Part shown: positions 18,788 through 26,272 of the stretch, in pieces
How positions within the stretch are numbered: position 1 is the first letter of the stretch
Layout of the letters: every line of letters starts with the position of its first letter
Position numbers and translations under genes: made by a program
Notes under the pieces: model-generated
Databases searched by the model: none
The model's input: only the letters and a program-made list of their open reading frames with translations
What the model was told of the DNA's origin: nothing
NCBI GenBank assembly: GCA_027533425.1
Contig: JAPZUD010000002.1
Location: 372,001 to 436,000 of the forward strand
Direction: 5' to 3'
DNA length: 64,000 nucleotides
Source of the DNA: Beijerinckiaceae bacterium
GTDB lineage: Bacteria; Pseudomonadota; Alphaproteobacteria; Rhizobiales; Beijerinckiaceae

Positions 18788-19665
18788 GGCACGAGCGGGC
18801 GGCCGAGATGCCGCCCCTCCCCCGGCCGGGCATAGGCCAGCATCGCATCGGCCGGCGGGATGTGCGGAAAGCCCCGGAACCGGGCGGCGTTGCCGAAACG
18901 GGCATGGCAGGTTGTCAGGCTCTTGTCGCAGCCGGCATGGACGAGCAGCGTATCGCCCGGCTCCGGCGCCAGCGGCAGCGCCTGCCAGAGCCGGAGCCAG
19001 CCGCCACCCGGATGATCGCGCACAGCGGCTTCCGCCCCGGCCAGCGATCCTGTCAGCAGGCGGATCCGGCCCCGGGCAAACAGGCCATCCGGAGCCGCCT
19101 CCAGAGTCGCGCAGCGCAGGGCGATGGCCGTCGCCTCGATGATCGTCGCAGCCAGCCGGAAGGGTGGGCCGGAGAGATCAACCCCGCAGCGGGCATCGCC
19201 CAACTCGGCATCGCAGCTCCGCGTGTAGCGGCGGCCGCGCTCCTCATCGAGGGCGAGGAAGGGCAGCCGCGTCTCGGCGAGGAAGCGGCCATCGACCCGG
19301 CGGATCTCGCCGAGGATCGTCACATCCTCGAGGAAGTCGAGAGCCGGCGCACGCCAGTTGACGCGGTAGCGGCGGAGTTCGGCGCCGTCGAACAAGCCGG
19401 CGCGGATGGCGCGCTCCGAGAGGCGGTCGCTGTCGAGCACGCCGCGGATCTCGCCGCCGCCCGTGGCAAGGCCGGCGCCCTGTTCGGATGCGGTCGTTTC
19501 GAAACTGGCGGCAGGCTCGAAGACATGGCCGCCGGCCTCGAAGGCGCAATCATGATCGGTAAAGGCGAGGACGTCGCCCTCTCGACGCTTCAACAGCCAG
19601 GCGAAGCACAATGTGGCCGTCTCGCCGGAGAGGGCTCCGGCAAGGTCGGGTGGGAGGATGCGCAT
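18784..19665 (-). CDS. GTA g13: baseplate hub protein (DUF2163)
   Basis: 293 residues. DUF2163 spans the N-terminal two thirds and a BR0599-type domain ends it. Four cysteines fall as Cys151-x8-Cys160 and Cys246-x6-Cys253; the same spacings (9 and 7 residues apart) hold the 4Fe-4S cluster of lambda gpL, and the RcGTA hub is reported to carry an iron-sulfur cluster. The hub links distal tail and baseplate. The GNAARFRGFPHIPP stretch near 258 is characteristic of the family. Overlaps g14 by four bases. Confidence 0.93.
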   Translation of the reverse strand: MRILPPDLAGALSGETATLCFAWLLKRREGDVLAFTDHDCAFEAGGHVFEPAASFETTASEQGAGLATGGGEIRGVLDSDRLSERAIRAGLFDGAELRRYRVNWRAPALDFLEDVTILGEIRRVDGRFLAETRLPFLALDEERGRRYTRSCDAELGDARCGVDLSGPPFRLAATIIEATAIALRCATLEAAPDGLFARGRIRLLTGSLAGAEAAVRDHPGGGWLRLWQALPLAPEPGDTLLVHAGCDKSLTTCHARFGNAARFRGFPHIPPADAMLAYARPGEGRHLGRPLVP

Positions 19666-19668
19666 GGG

Positions 19669-20304
19669 TCAGATCCGGATTTCGATGAGGGGGATCGAGG
19701 GGATGGCGCCAGCCTCGAAAGCGGAGAGGTCAATATCGAGCCGGTCGGTATCGAATCGGACGGGCACGTCGAACAGGAAGCCGGCCGTCAGCACCGCGCC
19801 GGGGGGCGGCGCATCGACGAAGGTGACAAGGCCGCGCGTTGCATCGAGACTGGCCGCGCTGGCGGGAAGCTCGGCCCCGTCACGGCCGAGGCGGAGCGAA
19901 CCCGCCACCGGCTTGGTGATCGGCCGGCGATAGGGCTCGAACGCGCCGCCATAGGTCTTGGCGAGGGCGAAAACGCGCTGCGTGCCATCGCCGGTGCCGA
20001 GCGGCTGGTCAAGGGGCGTCGGCGCGGCATTGCCGGGCGCGGAGGACCAGTCCAGCCGGTCGCGGAAGCGGAAGCCGTGCAGGCGGCCGCGCCGTTCCTC
20101 GAAGAACGCGGCCAGTTCGGCGAGGCGGTCGAGGCCGCGCACGCCATAGCCGGCCTCGTAGCGGCGGCAGGCATGGGCCCAGCGCTGGAGGCGCAGCTCG
20201 GCACCGGAGGCCGTGGCAATGATCTCCGTGCGGCGCTCTGGCCCGCCCCGTGCCCCGAGGGCGATATCGAGCGGAAAGCGGATCTCATGGAAGGAGCCGG
20301 CCAT
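19669..20304 (-). CDS. GTA g12: distal tail protein (DUF2460)
   Basis: 211 residues from the ATG at 20304; the frame stays open upstream but that part overlaps g11. DUF2460 signatures are FHEIRFPLDIA at the start, RRYEAGYGVRG and the FFEERRGRLHGFRFRDRLDW segment near residue 70-95. It forms the ring that joins the tail tube to the hub. Seven bases separate it from g11 and three from g13. Confidence 0.92.
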   Translation of the reverse strand: MAGSFHEIRFPLDIALGARGGPERRTEIIATASGAELRLQRWAHACRRYEAGYGVRGLDRLAELAAFFEERRGRLHGFRFRDRLDWSSAPGNAAPTPLDQPLGTGDGTQRVFALAKTYGGAFEPYRRPITKPVAGSLRLGRDGAELPASAASLDATRGLVTFVDAPPPGAVLTAGFLFDVPVRFDTDRLDIDLSAFEAGAIPSIPLIEIRI

Positions 20305-20311
20305 GGCATCC

Positions 20312-20761
20312 TCACAGGCTGCGCTGGCCGCGCGCCACGGCCCGGGCGAGCGCGGCGCTGACCTGATGCTCCGCGCGCAGGAAGGAGCCGGCATCCTGCG
20401 CATGGACCTGCATCTGGATGATCGGCCCCGGGCTGGCCGGCGCGGCGGCGGGGGCGCTCCAGGATGGGCCGCCGCCGAAGAGCCCGCCCGCGCCCGTTTC
20501 CGGACGGACAAGGCCGGCCAGTCCCGAAAGGCCGGTCTCCAGGGCAGCATTGAGGCCGCCGGCCAGCGCCCCCTCGGCCTGCCGGAGCGAGAGCCGAAGC
20601 AGCTGGTCGCCGAGGCCGCGCATCACTTCGCCGAGGTTGCGGCCCTCGACGATGCCCTCGGCGAGACTGCGGCTCAGGGTCTGGCCGAAACGGCGGGTCA
20701 ACCCGTCCAGTTCGGCCATGGATCGCGCCAGCGGGCGGGTGGGGTCATCGGTCTCGAACAT
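20312..20761 (-). CDS. GTA g11: short tail tape measure protein
   Basis: 149 residues, predominantly helical with an Ala/Gly-rich middle (RQAEGALAGGLNAALETGL) and a Pro/Gly-rich linker, ending in SAALARAVARGQRSL. Position between the tail chaperone and the distal tail gene, plus the RSLAEGIVEG and LGDQLLRLSLRQAEGA segments, identify it as the GTA tape measure/TMP. It appears shorter than the roughly 220 residues I recall for RcGTA, which could mean a shorter tail. Overlaps g10.1 by 17 bases. Confidence 0.88.
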   Translation of the reverse strand: MFETDDPTRPLARSMAELDGLTRRFGQTLSRSLAEGIVEGRNLGEVMRGLGDQLLRLSLRQAEGALAGGLNAALETGLSGLAGLVRPETGAGGLFGGGPSWSAPAAAPASPGPIIQMQVHAQDAGSFLRAEHQVSAALARAVARGQRSL

Positions 20762-20972
20762 GGTCTGTCTCCGGTGGGGAATCAGGGAATTGCCGCATGA
20801 GGGCGTCGAGGGCGGCGCGGTCCGGCGGGAAGGCGGGCGGGCCGAACAGGCCGAGGGCAGCGGCGCGGAATTCGGGCAGGCTCATCGCCCAGAAGGCATC
20901 GGGGGAAAGCCGCAACCGGCCGAGGCCGAAAGCGAGAAGCTCGCCCCAGCGGCGTCCGGCGGCTGCGGCCAC
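20745..20972 (-). CDS. GTA g10.1: tail assembly chaperone (small)
   Basis: 75 residues starting at GTG (20970-20972). The core WGELLAFGLGRLRLSPDAFW matches the small GTA chaperone (rcc01693-like, phage_TAC family) that helps load the tape measure into the tail. It overlaps the 3' end of g10 by 91 bases in the -1 register and overlaps g11 at its own end. The weak start and the register invite comparison with the frameshifted G/GT chaperones of tailed phages. Confidence 0.8.
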   Translation of the reverse strand: MAAAAGRRWGELLAFGLGRLRLSPDAFWAMSLPEFRAAALGLFGPPAFPPDRAALDALMRQFPDSPPETDHVRDR

Positions 20973-21301
20973 GGAGGGTTTGGCGCGGCCGGCCCTTCCG
21001 GCAACGCGGTGGCGAAGACGGCAGCAATCGCGCTGACCAGCCGGGGCAGGTCGGCGGCCTCCAGCCGTTCGGCGAGGGCGGTATCGGCGACCCGCTGCCC
21101 GCCGCCACGGACCAGCGCGCCGGCCAGCACGATCAGATCGGCCATGGCGAGGCCTCCTCCGGCAAGGCGGCGGCCAAGCGCCTCCAGCCCCTCCGGGGCA
21201 AGCCGGGCCTCGATTTCCGCCAAAGCCTGCAACGAAAGGCGCAGGACGAGGCGCTCGCCCCCGATCTCGAGGGCGAATTCCGAACGATGCAGGTTCGTCA
21301 T
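20882..21301 (-). CDS. GTA g10: tail assembly chaperone
   Basis: 139 residues from the ATG at 21301. The first 100 residues (ALEIGGERLVLRLSLQALAEIEARL, with VLAGALVRGGG) are the GTA TAC-like domain. The last about 35 residues (after PEGPAAPNPPW) overlap g10.1 and have a composition unlike the rest, so native function may end earlier or switch frame there. It sits four bases after the major tail protein gene. Confidence 0.87.
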   Translation of the reverse strand: MTNLHRSEFALEIGGERLVLRLSLQALAEIEARLAPEGLEALGRRLAGGGLAMADLIVLAGALVRGGGQRVADTALAERLEAADLPRLVSAIAAVFATALPEGPAAPNPPWPQPPDAAGASFSLSASAGCGFPPMPSGR

Positions 21302-21305
21302 GATG

Positions 21306-21716
21306 TCATGCCGGGGTGAAGGCCAGCGCACCGGCACTGTCGAGCTGGATCTCGAACTGCACCTCGCCCGCATGGTCGCCGCGATATTCGAGCGCGCGGA
21401 TCTGGAACGGGCCGCTGACAATCCCGAAGCTCGGGATCACCACCTGCCAGTTCCGGACCTGGCCATCGAAGAAGAGCTGCCGGGCCCGCGCATCGGAGGT
21501 GGTGTCGCGGAACAGGCCCTGCCCCTGCAGGCTGGCCCGGCGGATGCCGCCGCCATCGAGCAGTTCCCGCCAGCGCCCGGCGGATTCGGCATGGGTGATA
21601 TCGACGGTCTCGGCATCGAAGACGAGGCGCCGGCTGCGCAAGCCGGCGAGGGTGATGAAGCGGCCGGTGCCGTCATCGAGCTTGAGCAGCAGGTCCTTTC
21701 CGCTCTGGGCGGCCAT
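21306..21716 (-). CDS. GTA g9: major tail tube protein
   Basis: 136 residues of the TP901-1/GTA major tail protein family. MAAQSGKDLLLKLDDGTGRF at the start, FDAETVDITHAESAGRWRELLDGGG and the GPFQIRALEYRGDHAGEVQFEIQLDSAG end are hallmarks (segments overlap the tube beta-barrel). It polymerises into the flexible tail tube. Three bases separate it from g8. Confidence 0.93.
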   Translation of the reverse strand: MAAQSGKDLLLKLDDGTGRFITLAGLRSRRLVFDAETVDITHAESAGRWRELLDGGGIRRASLQGQGLFRDTTSDARARQLFFDGQVRNWQVVIPSFGIVSGPFQIRALEYRGDHAGEVQFEIQLDSAGALAFTPA

Positions 21717-21719
21717 GGG

Positions 21720-22121
21720 TCATTCCTCCGGGGTTTCGAGGAAGGCGCGCAGGCGAAGCCGGGCCTCGCTGCGCCCTTCGCGCGGGTCATGGTCGATGCG
21801 GGCCTCGGCGATCCGGGCCGAGACGATGCGGTGATGCGGGCTCGCGGGCGGGCTTTCCGCGAGGGCGGATTCCAGCCCGGCAAGCAGGGCGAGCAGCCCG
21901 GACGTGCCCTCCTCCGCCCGGACAAGGTGCAGCACGAGTTCCACCTCGCTGCCGCCGGGCCCGTCGCGGCACAGGGCCTCGCCCATCAGGAGGAAGGGCA
22001 GGCCGAGCCCCGGCGGCAGGGTTTCGACGATCCGGTCACCGAGCGCATCGGCGAGGTCGGGCCGGGCGAGCCAATGGGCGCGGAGCGCGGCTTTGAGCGT
22101 GGCGATCGGGTGCGGGATCAT
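21720..22121 (-). CDS. GTA g8: tail terminator (DUF3168)
   Basis: 133 residues from the ATG at 22121, which overlaps the g7 stop as ATGA; six extra in-frame codons upstream are possible. DUF3168 fold: IATLKAALRAHWLARPDL, DRIVETLPPGLGLPFLLMG, and HRIVSARIAEARIDHDPREG. It caps the tail tube at the head side. Confidence 0.9.
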   Translation of the reverse strand: MIPHPIATLKAALRAHWLARPDLADALGDRIVETLPPGLGLPFLLMGEALCRDGPGGSEVELVLHLVRAEEGTSGLLALLAGLESALAESPPASPHHRIVSARIAEARIDHDPREGRSEARLRLRAFLETPEE

Positions 22122-22459
22122 CCGGTTTCCTCCCGGCACAGGCAGACGAGATGGCGGCGGGTTCCCGCCGGGTCGAGCACGGCGCGGATCCGGTAACGCT
22201 GGGCACCCCGCACGAGGCGCATCCCGGCGGTGACGCCCGGTTGCCAGGCGAGGGTGATGCGGAATTCCGGCGCGGCCGGCAAAGCGGGGCCGGCGCGCGG
22301 CGGCTTGGGTTCAACCGGCTCGACCCTTGCCCAGACCGGGCCTACCGCCTGCCAGAGCCATTGCCGCCCGCCGAGCGGGTCGAGCGCGGCAACGGGCATT
22401 TCCAGCAGAAGGCGGAGGCGGCGTTCGCCGATGCGCGGCGGGCGATGGCTTCCCGTCAT
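22118..22459 (-). CDS. GTA g7: head-tail stopper/joining protein
   Basis: 113 residues with the phage head-tail joining pattern: GERRLRLLLEMPVAALDPLGG, LWQAVGPVWARVEPVEP, and a C-terminal FRITLAWQPGVTAGMRLVRG followed by RYRIRAVLDPAGTRRHLVCL. It closes the connector between adaptor g6 and the tail. Start overlaps g6 stop; stop overlaps g8 start. Confidence 0.9.
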   Translation of the reverse strand: MTGSHRPPRIGERRLRLLLEMPVAALDPLGGRQWLWQAVGPVWARVEPVEPKPPRAGPALPAAPEFRITLAWQPGVTAGMRLVRGAQRYRIRAVLDPAGTRRHLVCLCREETG

Positions 22460-23031
22460 GGGCGCCCCCCCAGCCGCGCCCGGCGGAAGGGCCGGAGCAG
22501 GGCGCGGATCTGCGGCGGCATGCCGGGCTGGCCCTCGCCGCCCTCGCCGCGATTCTCGTACCAGAGCGCCACCAGCCGGCGGATGGCGAGGCGGATCTGG
22601 GCCGGCACATCGGCCGGGGCCTCGCCATGGCCGAGGCGGAGATCGATCTCGATCCCCGCCGAGGGGCGGCCCGGCATGGGCGTGAGCAGGGCCTCGACGA
22701 CCGGCGGATCGGTGAAGGGCAGCAGCCGGAACGCGGCCGGCGGCAAATCGGTGACGTGGCCCTCGCCGTGAAAGACGCGCCCGCCCCGCACGGCGAGCAC
22801 CGGTCCGGTGCGGACGGGGATGCGGCCATCGGCGGGCCAGGCATGGCCGATCAGCCGCCAGGTCTGGCCGAGCAGCACCTGGCCGATCTCGGCTTCGACC
22901 ATGAGCCGAGCGGCGACTGCGAGGCCGGTAATCAGCTCGTCCTCGGCGGGATCGTCCACGCGCAGCCAGAGCCGGGCTTCGGCCAGCGAGACGGGTTCGA
23001 GGGCGGGACCCTCGATCATGACGGGAATCAT
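22456..23031 (-). CDS. GTA g6: head-tail adaptor
   Basis: 191 residues from the ATG at 23031, preceded by AAGGA about six bases upstream; a longer open frame reaches into the protease gene and is rejected. The gp6-like/phiE125 gp8 pattern EPVSLAEARLWLRVDDPAEDELI is at the start and IRLAIRRLVALWYENRGEGG near residue 160. It forms the dodecameric adaptor on the portal. Normally it follows the capsid gene g5 directly, but here an opposite-strand protease and a repeat lie between. Confidence 0.91.
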   Translation of the reverse strand: MIPVMIEGPALEPVSLAEARLWLRVDDPAEDELITGLAVAARLMVEAEIGQVLLGQTWRLIGHAWPADGRIPVRTGPVLAVRGGRVFHGEGHVTDLPPAAFRLLPFTDPPVVEALLTPMPGRPSAGIEIDLRLGHGEAPADVPAQIRLAIRRLVALWYENRGEGGEGQPGMPPQIRALLRPFRRARLGGRP

Positions 23032-23129
23032 TCCGTATCCTTCATTCCAGTGTTGGGCCGGCCCGCGCCCCGGCACGGCCCCATGAGGACCGCGATCCTT
23101 CGCGCTTGCGCCGGAGCGCGGGCGGTGCA

Positions 23130-23954
23130 ATGGTCCGCGGCGTGAAAAAGCCGTTCCGCTCCTCCCCGCGCGCCTCTGTCGCCTTCTGCGCTGCCCTTGT
23201 TCCGGGGTTGGCCTGCCTTGTACCGGGCGCTGCCCAGGCACTGGGCGGTCAGGCCGCCAGCCCCGATGGCGGGCTGACGACGCATCTCGTCATGGTTCTT
23301 TCGAAGCAAGGCAACAAGCACGGCGCCTGCACCGGCACGATCCTCACATCCGACATCATCCTCACGGCTGCGCATTGCGTGGCCGGCAACCGCCAGGTTG
23401 CGGTGGCCTACAAGGAAGACGGCTCGCATGTGCTGCAGCGGGTGATGGCCCGGGCGATCAATCCCGGCTTCTCGCCGAAAGCACGCGTCTCGATCGATCT
23501 GGCGCTGATCCGGCTCGACAGCCCCCTGCCCGCGCGGTTCCGGCCGATGGTGCTCGAATCGGATGATTCGGGACATCAGGTCGGCGTGCGCCGCACCATT
23601 GCCGGGTTTGGCCTCGCCGCCGACCGCGACGAGGCCAGCGCCGGGGTGCTGCGCAGCGCCACGGTGACGGTGCTGCCGCGGCTCTATCCGCGTTTCCTGC
23701 GGCTCGGATACAGCCTCGATGCCGATCTCGGGGATTTCGCCGTCTGCACCGGCGATTCCGGCGGGCCGGTGCTCAATGGCAGCACCGTGGTCGGCGTCGT
23801 CTATGGCCGCGAGAAATTCGGCAACGCCCAGAGCTGCGGCACGACGGCGCAGGCCGTGCGGATCGCGCCGCAGCGCGCCTGGATCGACCAGGTGGTGCGC
23901 GGCTGGGGTGGCCGCAACCTGGCCGGCGGGCGCCCGCTTTCGCTGTCGGATTGA
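23130..23954 (+). CDS. Secreted trypsin-like serine protease inside the GTA cluster
   Basis: 274 residues from the ATG at 23130; a GTG four codons later is possible. A basic N-terminus and hydrophobic stretch (about 15-38) look like a signal peptide, so the enzyme should act in the periplasm or outside. S1 signatures are complete: LTAAHC (His), VSIDLALIRL (Asp) and CTGDSGGPVLNG (Ser). Disulfide-pairing cysteines are present. It is the only plus-strand gene in the cluster, placed between g5 and g6, and is followed by a palindromic repeat. A role in GTA biology is not shown; insertion is the simpler reading. Confidence 0.88.
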   Translation: MVRGVKKPFRSSPRASVAFCAALVPGLACLVPGAAQALGGQAASPDGGLTTHLVMVLSKQGNKHGACTGTILTSDIILTAAHCVAGNRQVAVAYKEDGSHVLQRVMARAINPGFSPKARVSIDLALIRLDSPLPARFRPMVLESDDSGHQVGVRRTIAGFGLAADRDEASAGVLRSATVTVLPRLYPRFLRLGYSLDADLGDFAVCTGDSGGPVLNGSTVVGVVYGREKFGNAQSCGTTAQAVRIAPQRAWIDQVVRGWGGRNLAGGRPLSLSD

Positions 23955-23987
23955 GGGTTCCCCTCACCCCGCATTGGCCTGCCTCAT

Positions 23988-24075
23988 CGTCATGGCCGGG
24001 CCTGGCCCGGCCATCCACGACTTCGTTCGAACCAAGCCCAAGTCATGGATGCCCGCCCCAAGGGCGGGCATGACG
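23988..24075. repeat. Palindromic REP-like element, copy 1
   Basis: About 88 bases with outer arms CGTCATG / CATGACG, two internal GC hairpins (GGCCGGGCCTGGCCCGGCC and GCCCGCCCCAAGGGCGGGC) and a conserved middle CATCCACGACTT...AAGTCATGGATG. The same element recurs at 43771-43857 and 57908-57994 in the opposite orientation. It sits between the protease stop and the capsid gene stop. Elements of this type are common in Bradyrhizobium-like genomes. Confidence 0.85.
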
Positions 24076-24098
24076 ACAGAAAGTCTGGCTCGGTCACA

Positions 24099-25298
24099 TC
24101 ACACCCCGAAGCGCAGCAGCTTGATCGCCCGGAAATCCTGCATGCCGCCACCGACGCGCTTGGTCGTGTAGAACAGCACATAGGGCTTGGCGGAATACGG
24201 GTCCCGCAAGGCGCGGATGCCCACCCGGTCGAGCACGAGATAGCCCCGGCGGAAATCTCCGAAGGCGATGGCAGTGCTGTTCGCGGCGATATCCGGCATG
24301 GCTTCCGCCTCGATAACGGGAAAGTTGAGGATGGTCGCCTTGCCGCCCAGCAGGGTCGGTGGCGCCCAGATATAGTTCCCTGTCGTATCCTTGAAGCGGC
24401 GGATCATGCTCTGCGTCCGGCGGTTCATGACGAAGCAGGCATTCTGCCGGTAGACCGACCGCACCGAATGGGCCAGCTCGATCAGGATGTCGGAGGGATT
24501 GGCCGCCGGGAAGGCACCGGCCGCGCCCGTGGCGACGGTGCCGATCTGGCCCCAGCTCCACTGGGCATCCGGCACCTGCGGATAGGAGAGGAAGCCGCGC
24601 GGCCGGCTGACGCCGTCGCCCTTCACGAAAGCCTCGCTTTCGGCGGAGGCGAAGGTCAGCTCGATTTCCTCGCCGATCCAGGATTCCACATCCACCGCCG
24701 CATCGTCGAGCATGGCCTGCGTCGCCGCCGGCTGGGCGAAAAGCTCCATCGTCTGGAAGCCGAGCTCCGCATAGAGTCCGGGCGTGATGGCGCTGGAAGG
24801 CGCGCCGAGGCTGGCCCAGCCCTGATGCGCGCCTTCGGGCGAGACGGCCTTTTTCAGGCTGCTGCCAGCCAGCGACCGGACAGAGGCGATGCCGCGGATC
24901 GGCGAGAGGCCGGCCATGCGCGAGAGCACCGCCGCCTCGATATCCGGCGGCACCAGATAGCCGGCATCCGGGCCAATGGCGCCGTTCAGCGCCTTGGCCT
25001 CGATCAGCCGCAAGGGCTCGTTCTGGCCCTTGCGGAGATAGGCGTCGAAAGCGCGCTTGTGCTCGAGCCGTTCGGGCGAGATCGCCCCGCCGGCTCCGGC
25101 CAGCGGCGGGCGCTGGGCATTCAGGCTCAGCCGGTCCAGCTCGCGGCCGATCCGCTCGACCTTCTCCTCGAGGAGGATGTCGGGCGCGGATTTCCGCTGG
25201 CCCTCGGCGAGGCTCTCGTCATTGGCCTGGCGGAAGGCTTCGTAGGTTTCCATGATCTTGGTTTCGGGGGCACGGATCGGGGTTTCGGTCGGTTCCAT
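24099..25298 (-). CDS. GTA g5: major capsid protein (HK97 fold)
   Basis: 399 residues from the ATG at 25298, with AAAGGA eight bases upstream. An N-terminal helical delta/scaffold region (about 1-95, EEKVERIGRELDRL) is likely removed by the g4 protease; the HK97-fold core follows, with GYLVPPDIEAAVLSR, TMELFAQPAATQAMLDDAA and NRRTQSMIRRFKDTTGNYIW. It builds the GTA head. It is intact and matches the usual family length of about 400. Confidence 0.95.
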   Translation of the reverse strand: MEPTETPIRAPETKIMETYEAFRQANDESLAEGQRKSAPDILLEEKVERIGRELDRLSLNAQRPPLAGAGGAISPERLEHKRAFDAYLRKGQNEPLRLIEAKALNGAIGPDAGYLVPPDIEAAVLSRMAGLSPIRGIASVRSLAGSSLKKAVSPEGAHQGWASLGAPSSAITPGLYAELGFQTMELFAQPAATQAMLDDAAVDVESWIGEEIELTFASAESEAFVKGDGVSRPRGFLSYPQVPDAQWSWGQIGTVATGAAGAFPAANPSDILIELAHSVRSVYRQNACFVMNRRTQSMIRRFKDTTGNYIWAPPTLLGGKATILNFPVIEAEAMPDIAANSTAIAFGDFRRGYLVLDRVGIRALRDPYSAKPYVLFYTTKRVGGGMQDFRAIKLLRFGV

Positions 25299-25330
25299 GG
25301 CGAGGGTCCTTTGGCGGGAGGGGGCGGCCG

Positions 25331-25915
25331 TCACAGCGGACGGATCGCGGGGAAGGCAGGCAGCGGGCCGGGCAAGGCCTTGATCGCGGTGATCCGGGCC
25401 TGCGGCAGCATCGGGAAGGTGACGAGCGAGATTTCCCAGAGATCCACCTCGTCGAGCCGGCGCAGGCCGGTTTCGGGGTCGCGGCGCTCGCGCTCGGCGC
25501 GGTAGCCGATGGAGAGGCCATCGACGAGGCCACGCCGGATCAGGCCATGCACCTCGCGGGCAAGCGCCTGGCCGAGATCGAGCCGGCCGGCCACGTGCAG
25601 GCCGCGGCCATCCTCGGCAAGGCGTGTCCAGCGGCCGATCGGCCGGGCGGGGTCATGCTGCCAGAGCAGGCGGATGCCGCCCGCGCCACGCCGGGTGAGC
25701 GAGTGGCGGAACGCGCCGGGCATGACCACGTCGCGGCCGAGATCCATCACGCCGAACAGGCTGGCATAGCCTTCGAACAGGCCGGCATCCGGCGGGGAAG
25801 AAGCCGGGATATCCGCCCCCTCGGGGGAGAGGGGCCGGGGGCGGATATCCCGCCCGGCCGGCGGAGGGAGGCGCCGGCCGGAAGGGGGGGAAGCGGGGTC
25901 GACGCGGCCGTTCAT
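25331..25915 (-). CDS. GTA g4: prohead maturation protease
   Basis: 194 residues of the HK97 prohead protease (U35) family. A Pro-rich leader precedes the domain starting at LFEGYASLFGVMDLGRDVV. Catalytic His lies in LLWQHDP and catalytic Ser in VDGLSIGY; a WEISLVTFPM motif ends the core. It processes the capsid N-terminus. Its start overlaps the stop of the small gene upstream by four bases. Confidence 0.93.
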   Translation of the reverse strand: MNGRVDPASPPSGRRLPPPAGRDIRPRPLSPEGADIPASSPPDAGLFEGYASLFGVMDLGRDVVMPGAFRHSLTRRGAGGIRLLWQHDPARPIGRWTRLAEDGRGLHVAGRLDLGQALAREVHGLIRRGLVDGLSIGYRAERERRDPETGLRRLDEVDLWEISLVTFPMLPQARITAIKALPGPLPAFPAIRPL

Positions 25916-26088
25916 GCGCGCGGCTTTCCGCGGCGGGCCGTCGGGTCGATCCGGGTGATGCGGCCCTTGATCTCGGGGGCAGGCGGCGCCTTGTTGCCAG
26001 GGGCCTTGCCGGGCGGCGGCTGGAACCGGGCCAGCAGGGCGAAGAAGCGGCGGAACAGGGCGGCGGCGTCAGGCGTCCGGCGGGTCAT
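25912..26088 (-). CDS. Small GTA-cluster protein, unknown function
   Basis: 58 residues from the second ATG (26088), which has GGAG six bases upstream; the first ATG (26094) abuts that sequence. One helical stretch (AAALFRRFFALLARF) is followed by a basic, Pro-rich tail. Both ends overlap neighbours (26069 gene and g4), so it is embedded in the coupled operon. It may be a small packaging or assembly factor; no domain is recognised. Confidence 0.55.
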   Translation of the reverse strand: MTRRTPDAAALFRRFFALLARFQPPPGKAPGNKAPPAPEIKGRITRIDPTARRGKPRA

Positions 26089-26272
26089 TGTCATCTCCGT
26101 AGCGGGTATTGAACCGGGCGAGTTCGCGCAGGAACGTATCGAACCGGCGATGGGCGGCAGCGATGTCCGCGAGGCTGCGGGCCAGCAGCGCCGACGCGCC
26201 GGCAGCCCAGAGGAACAAAGCGAGATGGGCGAGGTCGCCCCGCTCGAGAAAGGCGGCGAGGATGTCGCTCAT
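26069..26272 (-). CDS. GTA g3.5-like small protein
   Basis: 67 residues. One hydrophobic helix (about 13-35, LAHLALFLWAAGASALLARSL) and a conserved-looking AAHRRFDTFLRELARFN tail. Small proteins in this slot between portal and protease occur in other RcGTA-type clusters. Start overlaps the portal stop; end overlaps the next small gene by 20 bases. Function unknown, perhaps a membrane-linked assembly factor. Confidence 0.7.
   Translation of the reverse strand: MSDILAAFLERGDLAHLALFLWAAGASALLARSLADIAAAHRRFDTFLRELARFNTRYGDDNDPPDA

Noticed and set aside
20882-20972. A classic slippery heptamer for g10/g10.1 frameshifting
   Set aside because: No X-XXY-YYZ heptamer in the right frame was found; only a weak TTTCCCCCG run, so the frameshift idea is kept as a hypothesis only.
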